Shown here one piece after another: positions 6,582-10,145 of a stretch of 10,145 nucleotides of DNA. The notes under the pieces are model-generated. The model was not told the origin of the DNA. It made no database searches and worked only from the letters and a program-made list of their open reading frames with translations. The stretch spans positions 1-10,145 of the forward strand of contig CAYGXJ010000138.1 in NCBI GenBank assembly GCA_964353865.1, read 5' to 3'. The position numbers and the translations under genes are program-made. The DNA comes from RBG-16-64-43 sp964353865. GTDB lineage: Bacteria; Chloroflexota; Anaerolineae; Anaerolineales; RBG-16-64-43. Position 1 is the stretch's first letter. Every line of letters starts with the position of its first letter.

Positions 6582-7294
6582 CCCGCCCGGCTTCGAGAGC
6601 TTCACCCCCATTCAGGAAGAAGCGAGCTCAATCAAGGCGATCCGGCCCGGCCTGGCCCGCCGCATGCCGGCAGACCCTCTTCTGCGGGCCAGTGCGGCGA
6701 TCGCGATCGGCCTCGCAGGCGCGGCCACGCTGACCGTGCGCGAGCCCGGGAAGCTCTTGATGGCGGCGCGGTCCGGAATGCCAGGCGCAGGGCTCCGCTG
6801 AAGGGCGTGCCGGCCCTATCTTCGTTCTCCACCAGCCAACCTATCCCCCTTTCCACAACGGTCGCCGCCATCCCATCGACGTGAGCCCGCGCGGCGGCCC
6901 GCACGTGAGCGGTGGCGCGCGGCCGCCTCGATGAACTTCACATAGTCCGCTTGGTCGCGGCCACAGCATGCCTCGTGTGAGTCCCCCTCGCCGGTTCCTC
7001 CGAGCTTTTCACCTGGCTTGGCCAGGCGACGCCACAAGGCAATTTGACATGCCCAACCAACTGAACCAGTCGGCATCCCGTCCCAGTGGGCCGTGGGGGC
7101 TAGATGGCCCTGCTCCAAAGATGTGAGAGGCAAATCCATCTTATGCAGGACAACGGGGCGATGGCTCGGCTCGTAGAGGGATGTAGGATCAGCTGGCGAG
7201 GGCCAGCTTGGAGTGAATGTGGCCGACGCCCGGACCATGATCTGCACGCTGGCAGCACTGTCACGAAGCGGTGGCCACCCGAGAGGAGAATGAA
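6582..7294. other. Long region without a convincing gene; possible gene remnants
   Basis: About 710 bases between the hydrolase and the truncated lipoprotein gene. Frames are open in both directions but mostly give Arg/Pro/Ala-rich translations. One minus-strand stretch (about 6790-6975) reads more like protein if a frameshift is allowed and is listed separately. A 12-bp palindrome CGATCGCGATCG lies at 6698-6709, and a short AGCTGGC/GCCAGCT hairpin at 7191-7208 has no T-run. No tRNA fold, clear promoter or repeat array was found. The state of this region fits degraded DNA beside an insertion site. Confidence 0.45.
6790..6975 (-). pseudogene. Possible frameshifted remnant of an unidentified gene
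   Basis: Reading leftward on the minus strand, one frame gives DQADYVKFIEAAARHRSRA (down to about 6900). After a +1 shift another gives ARAHVDGMAATVVERGIGW and then LVENEDRAGTPFSGALRLAF, ending in low-complexity Arg-rich sequence. The joined text has the balanced composition of a helical protein, unlike the surrounding translations. It faintly recalls small-terminase-type phage proteins with a YxxFxEA segment, but I would not assign it. No start or intact frame exists, so it is at best a decayed fragment. Confidence 0.2.
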
Positions 7295-7453
7295 ATGTCG
7301 TCCCAAAGTGTGAACGCTCGCCGCAACATCGTCGTAGCCTCGTTGCTCGTTGTTCTGGCAATCGGCTCCGTGGGCCTCACCGGTTGCATCTCGAGCATGG
7401 TAATGCCCGAGATTGGATATTCAGCAGTGGGGCCAGGTCCAGACGCAGGATAA
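7295..7453 (+). pseudogene. 5' fragment of a lipoprotein gene, cut off at the mobile-element boundary
   Basis: ATG 7295 is preceded by GAGAGGAG (7281-7288), a good ribosome binding site. The protein starts MSSQSVNARRNIVVAS, continues with a hydrophobic stretch and ends the signal with the lipobox LTGC (Cys31), so it was a secreted lipoprotein. After about ten more residues (ISSMVMPEIG) the text becomes short and arbitrary and stops at 7453 after 52 residues. From 7377 on, the frame overlaps the 3' end of a convergent serine recombinase gene by 77 bases. A native gene would not normally end this way; the simplest reading is a lipoprotein gene interrupted by integration. Its lost part has no visible plus-strand continuation in the window and may lie beyond the right edge or be gone. 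Confidence 0.6.
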
Positions 7454-8981
7454 TCTCAGGCTCTTTGCTCTTGCGAAGTATCACGCGATCGACCAGCGTG
7501 CGCACGATCTGAGCCCGATCCTCGAATTGCTGTCGGGCCTCATCCTCCGTGCCGGGCTCCATATTCTCCCAATCCATGCCGGCGCACATATCGGCCAGGT
7601 GGCGCTCCACCAAATCCTCGAGGTCGCCAAAGCGGGTGTCGGCCAGGATGGCCACCTCCGCCAGCTCGCGCTTGACCTCGACCTCCTCGAGCGAGAGCCC
7701 TTGCAGGGCCGCATCCAGGTCTTGCTCGGTGAACGGCCCGCCCGACGTGCTGTCGGCGCCGTACTTCCGCACGAAGGCCTGCCGCTGCAGCTCGACCTTC
7801 TCTAGTTTGGAGAGCAGCGCTTTCTCGCGGGCCGAGGCATTGGAGTGTTCCTTGCGCAGCTCCTCCATGCGAATTCTGGCAGCCACCACGAGCGTATTCG
7901 GGTTGCGCAGGATCGCCTCGACCCGCTGCCACACCAGCTCGTCGAGCTTCGCGGTGCCCTTCGTGCCTGGGCAGTCGGGGTGTCTCTCCCCGCTGCTCGT
8001 GGCTGTGATGCGAGGGCAGCGATACACGCCGGCCGTGCTCTTGTAGGTCCGCCTGCGAGTGTAGGCGCCCCACTTGGCCCCGCACGGGCACGTCACAATG
8101 CCGGTGAGAAGATAGGAGTGCTTGACGTGATGCACCGGATTGGCCCGGTGCGAGGCGATTATCTCCTGGGCCTTGCGCCATTGCGCGCGCGATACGAGCA
8201 TCGGCACCGGGAGCTCGAACGTTTCGCCATCGCGCCGGACTCCGTGGATGCCCGAGGCGTAGGCCTCGCAGTTGAGTATCCGGTAGATGAAATTCAGTTG
8301 CCAGCGTAGCCGCTGTTGCCGTCCCTCTTTCTGCGGAGCGTTGGCCGAGATGAGCCGGCGAGCAATGTCGCGCACCCCGACCCCCGACACGAACCACTCG
8401 AAGATCTGCTGCACCCAGGGCGCCTCCTCAAGGTGGGCGATCACGTTGTCGCCGTCGCGGGCATAGCCGTAGCGGTAATACCCCGCCCAGGAGCGGCCGG
8501 CCGCGAGCCGGGCCTTCACGCCCATCGCCGTGCGCTCGCGGAATGCCTCGAGCTCCATCTTCGCAATCGAGGCCTTGATCGGTGCCATGCGCGGGTCGAA
8601 CATCTCAGTCACCAGGTCGATCGTGAAGCAGCCGCGCTCCACCAGGTCGAGGACCGCCAGCATGGGGCGCAGCCCGCGATAGAGACGGTCTTCGCGCCAG
8701 GCTACGATGACGTCGAAGAGGCCGGCCTCGCCATCGGCCAGCATGCGCACGAGGCCCGGCCGGTCGGAGCGTGTGCCCGATGGCTCGACCATGCGGCCTT
8801 TGAGGCGGTAGCGTTCGATATCCCTGTAGACCTCGACCACCGCGTAACCTTTCGCCTGCGCGTGCTCCCGGCAGGAGCGCTCCTGCTCCGCCGGCGAGGC
8901 TTTCACGGCCTGCAGTTCACTACTCACTCGTACGTAGATGGCCGCCCGCGAAGGGGACGGCGCGCGCCGGGTGGGCTTCAC
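7377..8981 (-). CDS. Large serine recombinase (site-specific integrase)
   Basis: A 534-residue large serine recombinase, catalysing cut-and-rejoin between two attachment sites through a Ser-DNA intermediate. The resolvase domain covers about 12-155: YVRVSSE carries Arg18 and nucleophile Ser20, and WREDRLYR carries Arg99 and Arg102, so the catalytic set is complete. A Recombinase domain follows (about 165-290; GYYRYGYARDG, RRLISANAP). Next comes a zinc ribbon (about 290-345) with Cys298, Cys300, Cys322 and Cys337, then an Asp/Glu/Arg-rich coiled-coil-like region (about 375-500). The length is normal and the gene looks intact. The GTG start (8981) overlaps the upstream gene's TGA in GTGA, so translation is probably coupled. 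The last dozen codons overlap the truncated lipoprotein frame, so the C-terminal end may read into flanking host DNA. It probably mobilises the element lying to its right. Confidence 0.95.
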   Translation of the reverse strand: MKPTRRAPSPSRAAIYVRVSSELQAVKASPAEQERSCREHAQAKGYAVVEVYRDIERYRLKGRMVEPSGTRSDRPGLVRMLADGEAGLFDVIVAWREDRLYRGLRPMLAVLDLVERGCFTIDLVTEMFDPRMAPIKASIAKMELEAFRERTAMGVKARLAAGRSWAGYYRYGYARDGDNVIAHLEEAPWVQQIFEWFVSGVGVRDIARRLISANAPQKEGRQQRLRWQLNFIYRILNCEAYASGIHGVRRDGETFELPVPMLVSRAQWRKAQEIIASHRANPVHHVKHSYLLTGIVTCPCGAKWGAYTRRRTYKSTAGVYRCPRITATSSGERHPDCPGTKGTAKLDELVWQRVEAILRNPNTLVVAARIRMEELRKEHSNASAREKALLSKLEKVELQRQAFVRKYGADSTSGGPFTEQDLDAALQGLSLEEVEVKRELAEVAILADTRFGDLEDLVERHLADMCAGMDWENMEPGTEDEARQQFEDRAQIVRTLVDRVILRKSKEPEIILRLDLAPLLNIQSRALPCSRCNR

Positions 8982-9157
8982 TGCTTGGCTTGCTCCACGA
9001 TGCGCTCGACCTGGCGCCGCGAGACGAAGATGCGGTCGGCGATGACGTGCCCCCTAAGCTTGCCGCTCTTAGCCCAACGCCATACCGTGACCTTCGTCTT
9101 GCCGATGATTCGCGCCGCCTCATCCAGCGAGATGAGGTCCTGCAACTTATCGCCCAT
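8978..9157 (-). CDS. Excisionase-like helix-turn-helix protein
   Basis: A 59-residue DNA-binding protein of the HTH_17/excisionase (MerR-like) type. After MGDKLQD the text LISLDEAARIIGKTKVTVW (9-27) is the classic helix-turn-helix, followed by RWAKSGKLRGHVIADRIFVS, the wing with its I-x-V-S-R-R ending, and a short final helix (QVERIVEQAK). Start ATG 9157 is chosen because GGAGG lies 4 bases upstream and the promoter at 9194-9223 leaves a leader of about 30 bases; an earlier TTG at 9223 would lie inside the -35 box. Its TGA overlaps the recombinase GTG by four bases, so the two form an operon. It may be the recombination directionality factor, a repressor of the operon, or both (inference from partner and family). 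Confidence 0.85.
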   Translation of the reverse strand: MGDKLQDLISLDEAARIIGKTKVTVWRWAKSGKLRGHVIADRIFVSRRQVERIVEQAKQ

Positions 9158-9188
9158 ATTGCCTCCGTCCACAAACCCTGGCAGGCTG

Positions 9189-9212
9189 ATTACATTGTAA
9201 CGCTCATTACAT
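9189..9212. promoter_or_regulatory. Probable operator overlapping the promoter
   Basis: ATTACAT occurs at 9189-9195 and again at 9206-9212, a 17-base period. The second copy pairs with TGTAA at 9196-9200 to form the inverted repeat TGTAA-N6-TTACA (9196-9211). The boxes cover the -10 region and spacer, a usual position for autorepression or for binding by the encoded HTH protein. Confidence 0.5.
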
Positions 9213-9223
9213 CCTTGCGTCAA
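9194..9223 (-). promoter_or_regulatory. Promoter of the HTH-recombinase operon
   Basis: On the minus strand TTGACG (9218-9223) and TACAAT (9194-9199) are separated by 18 bases, a good match to a sigma-70-type promoter. Transcription would start near 9187, about 30 bases before ATG 9157. Confidence 0.6.
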
Positions 9224-9550
9224 TTATGAGAATAGGTGTTCCCACAATGCAAACGCCCAGAATGTTTGCCGAATACGCGCGAAGAGACAAGAAGAGAACC
9301 GAGGCTCAAAGGGCCTCGGTTCTCCTCGTTCACGCATCTTCCTGGCTTGTCGCAGCTTTCAATCCTGGACACGACTTCCTCCTCCCGAGACCATCATCCA
9401 CCGGGCTTGTGTCCCTCGCCTCTTTATCGATTCCTCCGCAGCCGACATGTTGCGACAGGGTCTTTGGCTACCACAGCTCGATGCGGAGGTGCCCACCCGA
9501 AATCAGTGCGGCACATCTCCCAATGGCTTGGCAGCGCAATACATCTGAAG
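9224..9550. other. Intergenic region between the recombinase operon promoter and the beta-rich gene
   Basis: About 330 bases. It holds the hairpin terminator at 9294-9324 and otherwise nothing I can support. One plus-strand frame is open (from 9226) but its translation lacks protein-like order and no RBS is visible. The 227 bases between the beta-rich gene's stop and the hairpin would be a long 3' untranslated region. Confidence 0.45.
9294..9324 (-). terminator. Intrinsic terminator for the minus-strand beta-rich gene
   Basis: GAGAACCGAGGC (9294-9305) and GCCTCGGTTCTC (9313-9324) are exact inverted repeats with a 7-base loop. Read on the minus strand the stem is followed by TTCTTGTCTCTTC, a T-rich tail; the plus-strand side is less T-rich. 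It therefore best serves the gene ending at 9551 and would also insulate the recombinase promoter just beyond. Confidence 0.7.
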
Positions 9551-10145
9551 CTACTCGGCGTCCGCCTCCGTGTACCAGATAGCCACCCCCCGGACCCTCA
9601 AGTCAGCGTTGTACCAATAAAGGTCGGGGACGACGGTCAACCAGTAGTCACTTGTTGCGTTGTCAACCGTCGCATTGCTGATTGCCGTTGTGGACACACT
9701 GCCATTCCCGGCACTCCCTGTGGACCATAGCTCGGCCAATAAGTCAACGGAGTTAGTATCCCCCTGGTACCTGAGCAATCTGGCACCAAGGTTGCTGGCC
9801 GCATGGTAATCGCTGTACCAAAACTTAACCTGGGTGATAATCGCCCCTTGCGGCAACTGCACCGGCGCCACAAGACCGTAGGTTCCGGACTCTATGTACG
9901 CCCCCCAATTCATCTCGTAGGGCTGATCATGGGTCGTGGGAAGAAAAGCCTCCCACGGAATCGAGATCACCCTGGTCCGCGGAGTGGCGTAGTGGAAAGA
10001 GCCCCCAGTGATGACGTTCCCATCGGCAGTCACAGTCCCGTAGCTGTGAACATTGCCCGCGCCGCTGACCGAGAACTTGACTGCGTCCGACGGGTATTGT
10101 CTGCCCTCGAAGATGTTGCCTGACGCCGGGGCTATCGCCAGGACG
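9551..10145 (-). CDS. C-terminal part of a beta-rich tail-fibre- or surface-like protein, 5' end outside the window
   Basis: The frame is open from the right edge to the TAG at 9551-9553, about 197 codons; the GTG at 10033 is internal to it and need not be the start. The outer part reads GNIFEGRQYPSDAVKFSV, then SGAGNVHSYGTVTADGNVI and TGGSFHYATPRTR, the Gly/Asn/Val/Thr-spaced pattern of beta-helical or tail-fibre stalks (F-x-V-x-x-x-G-N-V, G-T-V-T-A-D-G). A C-terminal beta-rich domain of about 150 residues follows, rich in aromatic residues (SIPWEAFLPTT, QVKFWYSDYH, DLYWYNADLRVRG), ending AIWYTEADAE. This build is seen in phage tail fibres, receptor-binding tips and secreted surface proteins; the exact family is not recognised. 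It shares strand with the recombinase operon, so it may belong to the same element. Confidence 0.75.
   Translation of the reverse strand, partial: VLAIAPASGNIFEGRQYPSDAVKFSVSGAGNVHSYGTVTADGNVITGGSFHYATPRTRVISIPWEAFLPTTHDQPYEMNWGAYIESGTYGLVAPVQLPQGAIITQVKFWYSDYHAASNLGARLLRYQGDTNSVDLLAELWSTGSAGNGSVSTTAISNATVDNATSDYWLTVVPDLYWYNADLRVRGVAIWYTEADAE

Noticed and set aside
6698..6709. Palindrome CGATCGCGATCG, and GGCGATCGCC at 1-10, considered as HIP1-like repeated octamers
   Set aside because: Only two full GCGATCGC copies in 10 kb of GC-rich DNA; no sign of enrichment.
7191..7208. Hairpin AGCTGGC/GCCAGCT, considered as a terminator
   Set aside because: Only 7 bp, no T-run on either side, and no gene ends nearby.
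6816..7361. A 181-codon minus-strand open frame in the gene-poor region
   Set aside because: Most of its length is arbitrary, no RBS is visible, and it crosses the start of the lipoprotein gene; only a short inner part looked protein-like and is listed as a possible remnant.
8316..9200. Long plus-strand open frame (about 290 codons) opposite the recombinase
   Set aside because: Antisense to a gene with complete catalytic and zinc motifs; no RBS, and the translation is His/Arg/Ala-rich without motifs.
7395..9810. Ten-base match GCATGGTAAT at 7395-7404 and 9801-9810, considered as attachment-site direct repeats
   Set aside because: A ten-base match over this distance is plausible by chance, the right copy lies inside the beta-rich gene, and joining the flanks does not restore the lipoprotein frame.

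Overview
The window looks like a piece of a high-GC bacterial chromosome. The gene style (polytopic membrane proteins, an FGE-fold lipoprotein, a CtaB-type prenyltransferase, many GTG starts) suggests Chloroflexota (Anaerolineae-like), probably from a metagenome. That assignment comes from protein character only; no rRNA or marker gene is present.

Left part (1-4314, + strand): a tightly packed gene series that appears to concern heme and respiratory membrane biology. It begins with a 5'-truncated membrane protein made of two similar four-helix halves, each carrying a Gly-His-x-His motif. A translationally coupled lipoprotein with a formylglycine-generating-enzyme (FGE/SUMF1) fold but no catalytic cysteines follows. 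Next comes a CtaB-like protoheme IX farnesyltransferase (heme o synthase family), then two multi-span membrane proteins of unknown function. The series is followed by a 389-base gap holding a perfect 12-bp hairpin that resembles a terminator.

Middle part (4704-6581, + strand): two membrane proteins of unknown function, then a cytosolic alpha/beta hydrolase of the monoacylglycerol lipase/lysophospholipase type with a complete Ser-Asp-His triad. About 710 bases without a convincing gene follow, with possible remnants of a decayed reading frame on the minus strand.

Right part (about 7295-10145): this looks like the edge of an integrated mobile element. The first ~50 codons of a host lipoprotein gene (+ strand, with good RBS and lipobox) run head-on into a large serine recombinase gene (- strand), and the two frames overlap by 77 bases. 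The recombinase is translationally coupled to an upstream 59-residue excisionase-like helix-turn-helix protein, whose promoter has repeated TGTAAT/ATTACA boxes that could be its operator. Beyond it, also on the minus strand, is the C-terminal part of a beta-rich protein resembling phage tail-fibre or surface proteins, running off the right edge and followed by a strong hairpin terminator. The simplest reading is that the host/element boundary lies near 7380-7450 and that the element (prophage or integrative element) extends right, past the window.
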